DNA of 64,000 bases from Thiothrix sp. (GCF_028714775.1 NZ_JAQTLS010000002.1:124001-188000), one strand, 5' to 3'; shown: positions 35,592 through 46,373, numbered from the stretch's first letter. Numbers and translations are program-made. Notes: generated from the sequence alone by a model not told the origin.

Positions 35592-36272
35592 TTACATACG
35601 TACAGCCATGGGGCTAATTCCCATGCCAGATAAGGTTTGTTGCCATTTGTCCAGCATCTCTTGGCTGGTTGCGGGGCCGAGACGCACCCGGAATACTGTC
35701 CCGCCATTGACTTGGGCTGGTTCTATGCGGGCGTTGAGGCCACCCTTTTTCAAACGTCCCTGAAGTGTGCTGGCTTGTGCTTGGGTTTTGTAGGAACCAA
35801 GCTGGAAACCATTCACACCTTTAGCTACCGCTGCTAGCGGCTCTTTCTTGTCGGCTGGTTTTTCATCCGTTTTGGCAGTGACTGGCGCTTTGGTGGCTTT
35901 GCTATCTTTTGTTGCCCCGGCTGGTGCGGTGGGTTGCACAGCGGTCATCGGCACGTTGACTTCCAACTGTGGCAAAACTGCGTGGTAGCTGAAACCCGGC
36001 ATTTCTTCTGGGGATGACTGGTTTGCTGGGGCGGTATTCAGGGCTGGATTATTTGCTGGCACACTGCTTTGTGCCACGCCCGCATTCATTACTTGGATAG
36101 GCGGTGTGCTTGTCTGTGCGGTGGTGGATGTTGTTGTGCCATTTTTGCCGTTCAAAGCATACAGTGCCAGCCCGACCAGCAGGCCAATGGCAACGCCACC
36201 CAACATCCAGCCCATTCCGTATTGGCTGAAAGCGCTGTCGGAGGCCGCTTGTTGTTTAAAGTCTTTAGTCAT
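35592..36272 (-). CDS. SPOR-domain inner-membrane protein
   Basis: A 226-residue protein with a cytoplasmic N-terminus, a membrane helix (about 22-42, MLGGVAIGLLVGLALYAL), a long low-complexity Thr/Pro/Ala/Lys linker, and a C-terminal SPOR domain (about 145-226: GFQLGSYKTQAQASTLQGRLK, then VRLGPATSQEMLDKWQQTL). SPOR domains bind denuded peptidoglycan at division sites, so an FtsN/DedD-like role is plausible but not proven. It lies upstream of the Bax-inhibitor-like gene. Confidence 0.87.
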   Translation of the reverse strand: MTKDFKQQAASDSAFSQYGMGWMLGGVAIGLLVGLALYALNGKNGTTTSTTAQTSTPPIQVMNAGVAQSSVPANNPALNTAPANQSSPEEMPGFSYHAVLPQLEVNVPMTAVQPTAPAGATKDSKATKAPVTAKTDEKPADKKEPLAAVAKGVNGFQLGSYKTQAQASTLQGRLKKGGLNARIEPAQVNGGTVFRVRLGPATSQEMLDKWQQTLSGMGISPMAVRM

Positions 36273-36380
36273 TGCGGTGATCCCAAATTTCCGGCTTTCC
36301 CGGATTATAGCGAAAAGACAGGAAAAATATGCATATTAATAAGTTATGTGGCGAATTTTCAGTGATACATGGAGTTTGTT

Positions 36381-38417
36381 TTAGCTGAAATCCAGTGGGT
36401 CAATGTCGATAGACCAATGTACCGCCGACGCGCCCGGTAATTTTACCCCATCTGTCAGTAAGGTGTGCAAGGCATTATGCAGTGCCGCCCGCTGTTTGCT
36501 GCCCAGCAGCAATTGGGCGCGGTAACGGTTGGCGCGTTTTTCCAGCGGAGCGGGAACAGGCCCTAAACGCCGGATGTCTTGTCCGGTGGCGGCTAGCCGT
36601 TGGCTGATGTGTTCCAGTAATTGCAGGGCTTTTTCCATGCTGTTGGCGCTGGCTCGCAGCAGGGCTTGGTAGCCATAGGGCGGAAAATCCCAACGTTTGC
36701 GGTCTTCCAGCAGTTGGCGGGCAAAGGCGGTGTAACCTTGCCCAATCAGTTGGTGCAGCAAGGGGTGTTCCGGCTGGCTAGTTTGCAGGATGACGTGCCC
36801 CGGTTTTTCTGCCCGCCCAGCGCGGCCTGCTACCTGTACCAGCAATTGCCCAAGGCGTTCCATAGCGCGGTAATCGGTGCTGAGCAGCGATTGGTCAATA
36901 TCCACGATGACGACTAAGGTGAGGTTGGGGAAGTCATGCCCTTTCGCCAGCATTTGCGTCCCGACCAGAATCAATGGCTCGTTGGTGCGCACGGTGGTGA
37001 GCTTTTCTTCCAATTCCCCTTTGCGGCTGGTGCTGTCGCGGTCAATGCGCACCACCAGCGCATCCGTGAAGAGGGTTTGCAAAACCAGTTCCAAGCGTTC
37101 TGTGCCTTGCCCTTGGGTGGTGAGCTGGGGATTTTTGCAGTTGGGGCAATGGCTGGGGGTGGGGTGTTCGACCCCGCAATGGTGGCAAACCAGTTTATTG
37201 CGGCGGGCGTGCCACGTCATGTTGACGCTGCAATGGTGGCAACTGGCTTGCCAACCGCAAGAAGGACAATACAGCGCTGGGGCAAACCCACGGCGATTGA
37301 GGAACACCATCGCCTGTTCGCCGCGTGCCAATGTTTGGCGGATGGCTTGCAGGCTAGCAGGTGTCAGCCCGGCTTGCAGGTCAAACGGGCGCGTGTCTTG
37401 CAATTGCAAGGCAGGTGGACGCGCACTGCCGGGGCGTTGGTCGAGGCGGTGATAGTGGTAGCGCCCTGCTTGCACATTATAAAGCGATTCCAGCGAGGGG
37501 GTGGCACTGCCGAGCAGCACCGGGATGTCGAGCATCCGGGCGCGTTTGATGGCAAGGTCACGCCCGTGGTAGCGGAAGGCTTCCTGCTGTTTCAGCGAGG
37601 CATCGTGTTCCTCATCAATAATGATCAGGCCGAGCTGTGGGGCAGGGGTGAAAATGGCGGAACGTGTGCCAATGATGATCCGCGCTTGCCCGCTGCGTGC
37701 CTGTAGCCATGCTTTGAGGCGTTCCCCGTCGTTCATACCGGAATGCAGGCAAACGATAGCAGTGTCCGCAAAGAAATGGGTGAAACGCGCTTGCAACTGC
37801 GGGGTCAGGCCGATTTCTGGCACGATCACCAGCGCTTGTTTGCCTGTTGCCAATAATGGCTCGATCAGGCGTAGGTAGATTTCGGTTTTGCCGCTGCCAG
37901 TGATGCCGTGTAAGAGCACAGGGCGCGGGGAGGGTTTTGCATTCCATTGTTGGATGGCGGTTAGGCAATGTTGCTGTTCGGGGGTGAGTGATAATCCGTG
38001 CTTGGGGGAATCGCTTGCGGGGCAAGCTCCTACCGGGGGGGCTGATTTGAGCAGCTTTTGCATCCGGCTGGTAAGGGGCTTAGCTTTGCGTAAGGTTACG
38101 GGCAGCGCGGCAAAAATCGCCTCACCGACGGGGTAGTGGTAGTAATTCGCTGCCCATTGCAGCAATTCCAGCAAGTGCGGGTCAGGCAGGGCGATGTCGT
38201 CCAACACTGCCAGCAGTGGTTTCAGGGTAAAACCGTTGTCGGTATCGTCAGCTTGGGTTTCCGTGCCCAACACCAGCCCGACGCTATGCTGCTTCCCCAA
38301 AGGGACAGTAACACGCCCGCCAAGCACAGGTTGCTGGCCTTCCTCGACGGTGTAACTCAGCAGGGTGTGTAAGGGGCGGGGAATAGCGACGTGTACGATG
38401 TTGCGGGTCTGGTTCAT
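36381..38417 (-). CDS. priA: Primosomal replication restart helicase
   Basis: Remodels stalled forks and loads the replisome away from oriC. It has 678 residues, a bit shorter than E. coli PriA (732). N-terminal DNA-binding domain (1-110), Walker A GITGSGKTE (171-179), Walker B DEEH (268-271), and eight zinc-binding cysteines at 384, 387, 393, 396, 411, 414, 424 and 427. The helicase C domain includes GTQMLAKGHDFPN and QVAGRAGRAEKPG. Upstream lies a 320-base region holding DnaA-box-like sites. Confidence 0.95.
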   Translation of the reverse strand: MNQTRNIVHVAIPRPLHTLLSYTVEEGQQPVLGGRVTVPLGKQHSVGLVLGTETQADDTDNGFTLKPLLAVLDDIALPDPHLLELLQWAANYYHYPVGEAIFAALPVTLRKAKPLTSRMQKLLKSAPPVGACPASDSPKHGLSLTPEQQHCLTAIQQWNAKPSPRPVLLHGITGSGKTEIYLRLIEPLLATGKQALVIVPEIGLTPQLQARFTHFFADTAIVCLHSGMNDGERLKAWLQARSGQARIIIGTRSAIFTPAPQLGLIIIDEEHDASLKQQEAFRYHGRDLAIKRARMLDIPVLLGSATPSLESLYNVQAGRYHYHRLDQRPGSARPPALQLQDTRPFDLQAGLTPASLQAIRQTLARGEQAMVFLNRRGFAPALYCPSCGWQASCHHCSVNMTWHARRNKLVCHHCGVEHPTPSHCPNCKNPQLTTQGQGTERLELVLQTLFTDALVVRIDRDSTSRKGELEEKLTTVRTNEPLILVGTQMLAKGHDFPNLTLVVIVDIDQSLLSTDYRAMERLGQLLVQVAGRAGRAEKPGHVILQTSQPEHPLLHQLIGQGYTAFARQLLEDRKRWDFPPYGYQALLRASANSMEKALQLLEHISQRLAATGQDIRRLGPVPAPLEKRANRYRAQLLLGSKQRAALHNALHTLLTDGVKLPGASAVHWSIDIDPLDFS

Positions 38418-38734
38418 GCGTCAAGTTTAACGGAATTGCCCATGCCCTGCTGTACGAGTTTTACCGGGTTTTTGAGGCGTAACCTTGGAAAAGGCGGCAA
38501 CTGCTTGTTTCTGTGAGGGGTTGTGGGGTTATTCACAATATCTGTGGATAACTCTGTGGAAGAACTGCGGACATCTGCTTCTGAGCCTTGCCAGATAAGC
38601 CTTTTTCCACTTTGGTTAAAAAATAAACAACACATTTTTCGTTATTGAATTCAATAAGATAGATTATTGTTCGGTTCTTTTCTTGACAAGTATGATGGGA
38701 TTATGAATTGCTGATTAATGTGTGGACAACTCGT
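38418..38734. other. DnaA-box-containing intergenic region upstream of priA
   Basis: No convincing gene. It holds TTATTCACA (38529-38537) and an inverted TGTGGATAA (38543-38551, reverse of TTATCCACA), five bases apart; a weaker TGTGGAAGA at 38555; and TGTGGACAA (38721-38729). An AT-rich stretch lies at about 38610-38715. It may be the priA control region, a DnaA-titrating site or an origin-like element. Confidence 0.6.
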
Positions 38735-38762
38735 AAAAAAGCCCAGATAAACCGGGCTTTTT
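38735..38762 (-). terminator. Rho-independent terminator of nadC
   Basis: AAAAAAGCCC (38735-38744), loop of nine bases, GGGCTTTTT (38754-38762). It works in the minus direction 60 bases after the nadC stop; the symmetric A/T runs could serve both strands. Confidence 0.85.
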
Positions 38763-38821
38763 AGGCGATTGTCAAGCCTTGGATGGCAGTTAGTTAGGGC
38801 ATATTGTATGCACCCGCTTGG

Positions 38822-39652
38822 CTATGCCTGAAACCGCATCGACAAATCCACCGCCCGTACATGCTTGGTAATACTGCCCACCGAAACGAAATCCACCCCC
38901 GTTTCCGCAATCGCTGCGATGGTTTCAGGGCTAACTCCACCGGATGCTTCCAACGGAATTTTGCCCGCTGTTACCCGCACGGCTTCGCGCATTGTGTCCA
39001 GATCGTATTCGTCCAGCATAATGATGTCGGCCACCGCTGCGGTGGCTTCCGCCAATTCCTGCAAGTTTTCGGTTTCCACCTCAACCAGAATACCGGGGTG
39101 TAACTGACGTGCTTGCTGGATGGCTGCCGTAATCGACCCCGCCGCCATGATGTGGTTTTCCTTGATTAGCACGCGGTCGTAGAGGCCGATGCGGTGATTG
39201 CTGCCGCCACCACACAACACTGCGTATTTCTGTGCAGTGCGTAAACCGGGCAAGGTTTTGCGCGTATCCAGAATCCGGCATTGCGTGTGCGCCACCAAAT
39301 CTACATAACGGCGTGTAGCGGTGGCGGTGGCTGACAGGGTTTGCAGGAAATTCAGCGCCGCCCGTTCCCCGCTCAAGATCGAACGTGCACTGCCGCGCAA
39401 GGTACACAGCAGGGCATTGCCTTCCACCTTATCGCCATCCTGATACTGCCATTCAATCTGCACAGAGGGGTCAAGTTGGTGAAACACTTCATTAAACCAC
39501 GCCACCCCGCACAAGGTAGCGGCTTCGCGGGAAATGACTGTTGCTGTCGCTTGTTTATCGGCAGGAATCAGCCCTGCGGTGACATCACCCGTGCCAATAT
39601 CTTCCGCCAAGGCGCGGGCAACGGTTGTTTGAATATCGTTTGGTAAGTTCAT
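38822..39652 (-). CDS. nadC: Nicotinate-nucleotide pyrophosphorylase
   Basis: Converts quinolinate and PRPP to nicotinate mononucleotide in NAD synthesis. About 276 residues from ATG 39652 (MNLPNDIQ); a GTG three codons upstream is the alternative. Motifs: [77 protein letters not shown] and [12 protein letters not shown]. It ends before a strong terminator and lies after the sqr gene and its terminator on the same strand. Confidence 0.95.
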   Translation of the reverse strand: MNLPNDIQTTVARALAEDIGTGDVTAGLIPADKQATATVISREAATLCGVAWFNEVFHQLDPSVQIEWQYQDGDKVEGNALLCTLRGSARSILSGERAALNFLQTLSATATATRRYVDLVAHTQCRILDTRKTLPGLRTAQKYAVLCGGGSNHRIGLYDRVLIKENHIMAAGSITAAIQQARQLHPGILVEVETENLQELAEATAAVADIIMLDEYDLDTMREAVRVTAGKIPLEASGGVSPETIAAIAETGVDFVSVGSITKHVRAVDLSMRFQA

Positions 39653-39665
39653 TTTTCTCACGCCC

Positions 39666-39700
39666 TAAAAATAAAAATGGGAGGCTGTTACACCTCCCAT
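39666..39700 (-). terminator. Rho-independent terminator of sqr
   Basis: On the minus strand ATGGGAGG pairs with CCTCCCAT (39677-39684 with 39693-39700) and is followed by TTTTTATTTTT. It lies 30 bases after the sqr stop codon. Confidence 0.93.
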
Positions 39701-39729
39701 CAACTTGCCCCTGACTCCTCGTCAGTTCA

Positions 39730-41013
<1,284 letters not shown>

Positions 41014-41141
41014 CTAACTAAAAGTTTTAAACGTGTGGTTTGCTTTTTCTTGACTAAAGCATTTTGAACGACCTCTCCCAATTACCTTGCATCACACCAC
41101 AAATTGCCTCAATCGTCAATCTTCGCCTTGTTTATCAATAA

Positions 41142-41157
41142 ATTAGAGTTTTCTAAT
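41142..41157. promoter_or_regulatory. Perfect inverted repeat between sqr and cca
   Basis: ATTAGA-GTTT-TCTAAT in the 205-base divergent region between sqr (start 41001) and cca (start 41207). TAATAT at its right edge could be a -10 for cca. It may be an operator, but no regulator is known and the sequence differs from the palindrome before the rhodanese gene. Confidence 0.4.
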
Positions 41158-41206
41158 ATATCTTCGGAGTGGTATGCTTCAAGCTGGTAACATAATATGA
41201 CGGCGT

Positions 41207-42454
41207 ATGAAAAAAATCGAATCTTGGCTGGTTGGCGGTGCGGTGCGTGACCGTCTTTTGGGCATTCCCTTAAAAGACCGTGACTGGGTAGTGACTGGCG
41301 CAACACCAGAAAACCTATTACAACAAGGCTTTAAACCCGTGGGCAGCGACTTTCCTGTGTTCCTGCACCCCCAAACGGGTGAGGAATACGCCTTGGCACG
41401 CACGGAACGCAAAACCGCCAAGGGCTACCACGGCTTCCAGTTCCACGCCGCGCCGGATGTTACGCTGGCAGAAGACCTTGCCCGCCGCGACCTGACCATC
41501 AATGCGATGGCGCAAGACGAAAACGGTAATCTCATCGACCCCTACGGCGGTCAAAGCGACTTACAGGACAGGTTATTACGCCATGTTTCCCCCGCATTTG
41601 CCGAAGACCCGGTGCGTATCCTGCGTGTGGCGCGTTTTGCTGCCCGCTTTGCTCCGCTCGGTTTTCGGGTGGCGGATGAAACCCAACATTTGATGCAAAC
41701 CATGGTCGCGGCGGGTGAAGTTGATGCCCTCGTTCCTGAACGGGTCTGGCAGGAAACCGTGCGGGCGCTGGCTGAACCCGCTCCTGAACGTTTCTTTGAA
41801 GTCTTGCGCGAATGTGGCGCGTTGAAAGTGCTGTTCCCCGAAATCGACCGGCTGTTTGGCGTGCCCCAGCCTAGCCAACATCACCCGGAAATTGATTGCG
41901 GCATCCACACGTTGTTGGTGTTGCGCCAAGCGGTGCTGTTAAGTGACGCGCCGGAAGTGCGTTTCGCCGCCCTGACCCACGACCTTGGCAAGGGCTTAAC
42001 ACCTGCCGAGATACTCCCCAGCCATCATGGGCATGAAGCGCTGAGCCGCCAATTGGTGACGCAATTGTGTGAACGCCTGAAAATTCCCACCCGTTTCCGC
42101 GAACTGGCGGAACACGTAGCGGAACAACACGGTCGTATCCATAAAGCGTTGGAGTTACGCCCCCAGACTTTTTTGAATGTGCTGGAATCCACCGATGCTT
42201 TCCGCAAGCCGGAACGTTTTGCCCAGATACTATTGGCGTGCGAGGCCGATGCACGTGGGCGGTTGGGCTTTGAGGACAGGGTTTACCCGCAGGCTGATAT
42301 TTTCCGGCAAATGCTCGCTGCCTGCCAGCAAGTGGATGTCAAAGCCGTGGTACAAGCGGGCTTTCAGGGCGTGCAAATCCGTGAACAGCTCCATAGCCGC
42401 CGAGTTCACGCCATCCGTGAAATGCAACGCCATCTTGATATTGGCGGCGAGTAG
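41207..42454 (+). CDS. cca: CCA tRNA nucleotidyltransferase with HD domain
   Basis: Adds or repairs the 3' CCA of tRNAs. It has 415 residues. Nucleotidyltransferase motifs: [23 protein letters not shown] (8-30), [12 protein letters not shown] near 93, and [16 protein letters not shown] near 135. A C-terminal HD domain (about 220-330, [12 protein letters not shown] with HHGHEALS) gives the phosphohydrolase activity of the gammaproteobacterial enzyme. It is divergent from sqr and followed by hspQ after 56 bases. Confidence 0.95.
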   Translation: MKKIESWLVGGAVRDRLLGIPLKDRDWVVTGATPENLLQQGFKPVGSDFPVFLHPQTGEEYALARTERKTAKGYHGFQFHAAPDVTLAEDLARRDLTINAMAQDENGNLIDPYGGQSDLQDRLLRHVSPAFAEDPVRILRVARFAARFAPLGFRVADETQHLMQTMVAAGEVDALVPERVWQETVRALAEPAPERFFEVLRECGALKVLFPEIDRLFGVPQPSQHHPEIDCGIHTLLVLRQAVLLSDAPEVRFAALTHDLGKGLTPAEILPSHHGHEALSRQLVTQLCERLKIPTRFRELAEHVAEQHGRIHKALELRPQTFLNVLESTDAFRKPERFAQILLACEADARGRLGFEDRVYPQADIFRQMLAACQQVDVKAVVQAGFQGVQIREQLHSRRVHAIREMQRHLDIGGE

Positions 42455-42510
42455 CCGCATATTGAGCTTGTAAGGGTAACGAATAGATTATTTGATTGAG
42501 AGGGTTGATC

Positions 42511-42837
42511 ATGACTACTGACGAAAAAATTGCCTCCTTTGGCTTGGGTCAGGTTATTCATCACCGCCTGTTTAACTATCGTGGCGTTATTTTTGACGTG
42601 GATGCGGCGTTTCAGGGAACTGATGAATGGTTCCAGAAAAATGTAAGCGTCGGTAATCCGAGCAAAGATGAGCCGTGGTATCACGTGTTGATTGACCAAG
42701 ATGGGCGTGTGGCTTACGTGGCTGAACGCAATCTGGAAGCTGATAAATCTGTGGAGCCGGTCGAACATCCGTTAATTGAAAACTTTTTCACTGGGTTCAA
42801 TGGCGACCACTACCAAGTACGGCAGACGCTGAACTGA
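42511..42837 (+). CDS. hspQ: Heat shock protein HspQ
   Basis: A 108-residue YccV-type protein. ATG 42511 (MTTDEKIASFGLGQ) was chosen because the family begins there and GAGAGG lies upstream. Motifs: GQVIHHRLFNYRGVIFDVD, KDEPWYHVLIDQDGRVAYVAERNL and HPLIENFF. In E. coli and Salmonella it binds hemimethylated DNA or enhances Lon specificity. Its stop overlaps the next start (TGATGG). Confidence 0.92.
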   Translation: MTTDEKIASFGLGQVIHHRLFNYRGVIFDVDAAFQGTDEWFQKNVSVGNPSKDEPWYHVLIDQDGRVAYVAERNLEADKSVEPVEHPLIENFFTGFNGDHYQVRQTLN

Positions 42838-43538
42838 TGGACTGGAATTTACTTGCCGGTTCTGAATACCTTGCCGCGTTTCTGGTGGGGCTGTTGGGCG
42901 GTGTGCATTGTTTGGGCATGTGCGGTGGCATTGTGAGCGCCCTGACGTTCAGCCTTCCCCCGGCACAACGCAACAATGTCGGCAGTTTGCTGCCTATGTT
43001 GCTGGCCTATAACACAGGGCGCATCGGGGGTTACATGCTCGCGGGCGGCTTAGTCGGTGGGCTGGGTGCGGCGTTTCTCGCATTGGGTGGGGTGGAAAAC
43101 TTCCGCCATTTCCTGCAAATCTTTGCCGCATTGTTCATGGTGGCCTTGGGGCTGTATCTGGCAGGCATCTGGCAAGGGGTTGCGAAAGTCGAAAATGCCG
43201 GGCGGGTATTGTGGCGGCGCATCGAACCGCTGGGGCGGCGTTTCATGCCGGTCGATTCCCCCGCGAAAGCCCTGCCGCTAGGATTTGTATGGGGCTGGTT
43301 GCCGTGTGGCTTGGTTTACAGCGTACTGATCTGGACATTATCGGCGGGTAGTGTTGCCAAAGGTGCATTGCTGATGCTGGCGTTTGGCTTGGGGACGCTG
43401 CCCAACCTGTTATTGATGGGGGCAGCAGCGGCGCGGTTGGCGCGTTTCACCCGCAACCCAACGGTTAAACAGGTGGCTGGCCTGTTGGTGGTGGCCTTGG
43501 GATTGTTGCTGCTGTGGCGGGCGTTCGCCGGGATTTAA
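42837..43538 (+). CDS. DsbD_2/TauE-SafE-like membrane protein
   Basis: A 233-residue protein with about six membrane helices. The first helix carries HCLGMCGG (near 23-30) and the fourth carries WGWLPCGLVYS (near 154), giving a cysteine pair across the two halves as in the DsbD/CcdA-related DsbD_2 (UreH-like) family. These proteins move electrons or metal ions and are often found with cbb3-oxidase or copper genes. It is translationally coupled to hspQ and convergent with a periplasmic thioredoxin, which could be a redox partner (inference). Confidence 0.8.
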   Translation: MDWNLLAGSEYLAAFLVGLLGGVHCLGMCGGIVSALTFSLPPAQRNNVGSLLPMLLAYNTGRIGGYMLAGGLVGGLGAAFLALGGVENFRHFLQIFAALFMVALGLYLAGIWQGVAKVENAGRVLWRRIEPLGRRFMPVDSPAKALPLGFVWGWLPCGLVYSVLIWTLSAGSVAKGALLMLAFGLGTLPNLLLMGAAAARLARFTRNPTVKQVAGLLVVALGLLLLWRAFAGI

Positions 43539-44071
43539 GCCAGCAATTCCGCCAGCCATAAACGGATACGTAAGCCCCAGCCTGATGATATTCCTACCTC
43601 GCTGAAACTGATTTTCCCGTTTTTGTCGATGATGTAATTGGCAGGTACGCCATGTACACCGTACTGTTGGGCTAGTTTCCCATCGGCATCGACAATCGTT
43701 ACCCAATCCGTAATCTGCTTGCGAGCCATGTAATGGGGAATGTCTTCCTCCCCATCCGGCGGGAATGCGACGGTGATCACCGCATGGTCTTTGGCAATGG
43801 CTGAAATGGCCCCCTGCTCCATTGCGCACATCGGACACCAATCAGCCCAGAAGTGCAGCAACACAGGCTTGCCCCGGTATGCCTGAAGGTGGATGCTTGT
43901 CCCATTTGTCGCTATGCGCTCAAAATCTGGCGCATCGCCATCCAACATCCCACGGTGTTGCCACGCACGGAGGCCGAAAATGATGACGGCAAAAACCGCT
44001 AACTCAAGCAACCAACGTACCCAACGCCGCTGCTTTGTCGGTTCTGTGTTCCCCAATATGTATTTTTTCAT
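43535..44071 (-). CDS. Membrane-anchored thioredoxin (TlpA/ScsD-like)
   Basis: A 178-residue protein with an N-terminal membrane helix (about 19-36) and a periplasmic thioredoxin-fold domain. The active site is WCPMC (Cys79 and Cys82) in LLHFWADWCPMCAMEQ; the cis-Pro loop is GVHGVPANYIID. Proteins of this type (ScsD, TlpA) reduce or shuffle disulfides in the periplasm. Its last four bases overlap the convergent membrane protein gene. The reduced partner is unknown. Confidence 0.87.
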   Translation of the reverse strand: MKKYILGNTEPTKQRRWVRWLLELAVFAVIIFGLRAWQHRGMLDGDAPDFERIATNGTSIHLQAYRGKPVLLHFWADWCPMCAMEQGAISAIAKDHAVITVAFPPDGEEDIPHYMARKQITDWVTIVDADGKLAQQYGVHGVPANYIIDKNGKISFSEVGISSGWGLRIRLWLAELLA

Positions 44072-44165
44072 ACGGCTTGTAGTTTCCCTCCCATTGGAAA
44101 CATCATAACATGGAAGCCTTCATCCATTAACACTGCGACTATTTGCCGTAAAAGACAGCCACACC

Positions 44166-45005
44166 ATGTTACAACGAAAAAATAGCTTCCTGCACTTTTA
44201 CCGACGTATCCTAACCCTGTTGTTCACCTGTGCCGTGCTCGCAGGCGCTGCCCAAGCTGCCAGCGAACCAGAATGGCATAAAGTAGCCTATAAAACCCAA
44301 GCCAAACCGTCGCTGAAAAATTTGGCAAACAAACAGTACGAACTGTTCCGCTTCTTTCTGGACAACTCACTGCAAGGGGCGGGCAAAAAAGACTTCCTGC
44401 ATGTCGCCAAACAAGTCAAAAACAACATCACGTGGCGCGACGAACACGGCAAAAATGCTTACAACGAAGCCTTCCGCCGTTCCTACAGCTTTGTGCAATC
44501 TACCGACCTCAAAGGGATGCCCGACACCATCTTGCTAATCCCCTACATCGAATCCCAATGGCATGGCAAAAAAGGCGAAAAGTCAGGCGATTACGGCTAC
44601 TGGCAGCTCATCCCGGAAGTTATCAAAGAAATCCAAACGCTGGATTACGTTCCCGTAAGTGTACGCGAAACCGACATCGACACACTGCGGGAAAACGCCA
44701 CGCTCAGCACCGAAGCCGCGCAAGTCCATTTGCACCGTTACCATTTCTATTTCGCCAATGTCGCCAAATTTTCAGAAAGCGATGCGTGGCTGCTGACTTT
44801 TACCTCGTTTAACTGGGGGGCGGGTAACGTCAAACGCATGATTGCCGATTTGCAAGCGGACGGCATTGAAGCGAACTTTTCCAACTTTTACCACCGCCTG
44901 TATGCCACTCACAAAATCAGGCCGGACGATAAATCACTGGAAGCGGCAGTGGAATACGTGCCGAGTTTGTGGAATATCGCTCAGTTGATTAATAGCGCAA
45001 ATTAA
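44166..45005 (+). CDS. Lytic transglycosylase-like (SLT/MltD-type) protein
   Basis: A 279-residue exported protein with signal peptide 1-31 (GAAQA). The goose-lysozyme-like core is seen in TILLIPYIESQWHG (catalytic Glu129), GDYGYWQLIPEV (142-153), and LLTFTSFNWGAGNVKRMI near 215. Such enzymes cleave peptidoglycan to 1,6-anhydromuropeptides in the periplasm. No LysM domains are present, unlike full MltD. It stands alone. Confidence 0.85.
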   Translation: MLQRKNSFLHFYRRILTLLFTCAVLAGAAQAASEPEWHKVAYKTQAKPSLKNLANKQYELFRFFLDNSLQGAGKKDFLHVAKQVKNNITWRDEHGKNAYNEAFRRSYSFVQSTDLKGMPDTILLIPYIESQWHGKKGEKSGDYGYWQLIPEVIKEIQTLDYVPVSVRETDIDTLRENATLSTEAAQVHLHRYHFYFANVAKFSESDAWLLTFTSFNWGAGNVKRMIADLQADGIEANFSNFYHRLYATHKIRPDDKSLEAAVEYVPSLWNIAQLINSAN

Positions 45006-45011
45006 GCGGCA

Positions 45012-46373
45012 TTAGGCACAAGGCGGAGTTGCCACCGTCACATTACCGCTCAAGAAAAAGTCCTTGGGTGCGTCCAAATCAAAACGCAGTTTGCCGATGG
45101 AACAAGTGTCATACAGGATTTCCAGTGCCAAGCGGGTATTCTTGATGATCTGGTTTACCTGCCCGTTGTCCAGCGGGAAATTGTCGCGGATGTATTGCAA
45201 ACTTGCCCCGCCCGCCTGCAAATCTTGGTTCAATTGCAGCAAACGGGTGTAAGTATCGGCGCTGAAATGGCGCAGTTTCTGCAACATCCCGGTCTTTTTG
45301 GCGAAGTTGGCGTATTCGACGCGCCCACCAGCATCATTGTCATTGAGGAAGGTGCGCTGTAACAGTACCGGCGAGAATGCGGCAATTTCGGCGGGTGGTT
45401 TAATGCTGCCCATATCCCGGCGGCTGTTTTTGCTTTTCTCGTCTTGCGATTGCACCTTGCCGCCTTCAACCCAATACCATTGCCATTGGTAATCAATGTT
45501 GCCGATGCGGTCTTGCTGGCTGAAGATGAAATCCAACAGCACGATTTCCGTCAATTCCTTCATCCAGTACATCATCTGGAAGGCGGAGGCATCTACAGTG
45601 TCTCTTTTGACCTTGGCATCTTTGAACGCCAGCTTTTTACCGGCATCAATCGCCTGCAACAGCGGCATATCCAAACTCAGGGCGGCGTAAGGCGCGGTAC
45701 GTTGGAACTCTTCGTTCTGCACGGTTCCCCAACTGGAGCGCACCCCGTTGATTTCCATCCCATAGCGCGTGCCTTTGCCTTTCAGCAAACTGCCATAGAT
45801 TTTCTTGCCATCACGGGTAAACAGGCTTGCCGCCGCTGAAAAACCTGCGGGATTCTGTTCCGCCGCCGCCAAATGTTGCCACCCCGCCGCAATCATACCG
45901 GATGTGGCTTGCGCTTTGCCCCGGCGGGTGACGCGCTGGTAATGCGCAGTGCGATCCATTTCCCGGTATACCGCCACGGGCACTTTGACCGAAGTGTCGA
46001 AATAGCGTGAGAAGTGGTAATACAGCAGCGAGGCCATTGAGAATGTGCCGCTGGTATTGTTTTGGTTCATGGTCTGCTTGAATACAGCCACTTTATCGAC
46101 GGTCGAGGGCACGGCTTTGCCTTTACACTGGCTTTCATAGGCTGCTTGCGATTGCCCAGTACGGCTGATGTCACGCACCATTGTGCCGGGGCTGGTGCTC
46201 CAGGTTTTTGGGCATAGCGCGATGTGTTCGGCGTAAAAATCAATTTGGGCGAGTTCTTCCTCTTTCGCCTTATCCTTGCGGGTATAAACGCCATCGGGCA
46301 TCTCGGGCAGGGCAATACAGCTCTCGGTGACGCCGTTGGGCGAATGGAAGTCGTGGGTGGTTCCTTGTGGCAT
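45012..46373 (-). CDS. Uncharacterised protein with kinase-like motif
   Basis: A 453-residue protein I do not recognise. ATG 46373 follows a strong AGGAGG; there is no signal peptide. The segment LLYYHFSRYFDTSVKVPVAVYRE (residues 116-138) followed by LLDFIFSQQDRIGNID (279-294) and LNDNDAGGR (343-351) resembles the spacing of the catalytic loop and metal-binding Asp of FAM20/HipA/PI3K-like kinases (D-x-x-x-x-N then D). That likeness is my reading and is weak. Eight or so cysteines are spread through it. It follows a membrane SMC-like ATPase on the same strand by 116 bases, with an inverted repeat at 46402-46429 between them. Confidence 0.6.
   Translation of the reverse strand: MPQGTTHDFHSPNGVTESCIALPEMPDGVYTRKDKAKEEELAQIDFYAEHIALCPKTWSTSPGTMVRDISRTGQSQAAYESQCKGKAVPSTVDKVAVFKQTMNQNNTSGTFSMASLLYYHFSRYFDTSVKVPVAVYREMDRTAHYQRVTRRGKAQATSGMIAAGWQHLAAAEQNPAGFSAAASLFTRDGKKIYGSLLKGKGTRYGMEINGVRSSWGTVQNEEFQRTAPYAALSLDMPLLQAIDAGKKLAFKDAKVKRDTVDASAFQMMYWMKELTEIVLLDFIFSQQDRIGNIDYQWQWYWVEGGKVQSQDEKSKNSRRDMGSIKPPAEIAAFSPVLLQRTFLNDNDAGGRVEYANFAKKTGMLQKLRHFSADTYTRLLQLNQDLQAGGASLQYIRDNFPLDNGQVNQIIKNTRLALEILYDTCSIGKLRFDLDAPKDFFLSGNVTVATPPCA

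Noticed and set aside
38414..38635. 73-codon frame ending in an ATGA overlap with priA
   Set aside because: The overlap looks like coupling, but the product has no recognisable character, and the stretch carries DnaA-box-like sites, so it is better read as non-coding.
42496..42510. Longer start for hspQ
   Set aside because: The five extra codons overlap the ribosome-binding region and are not in the family.
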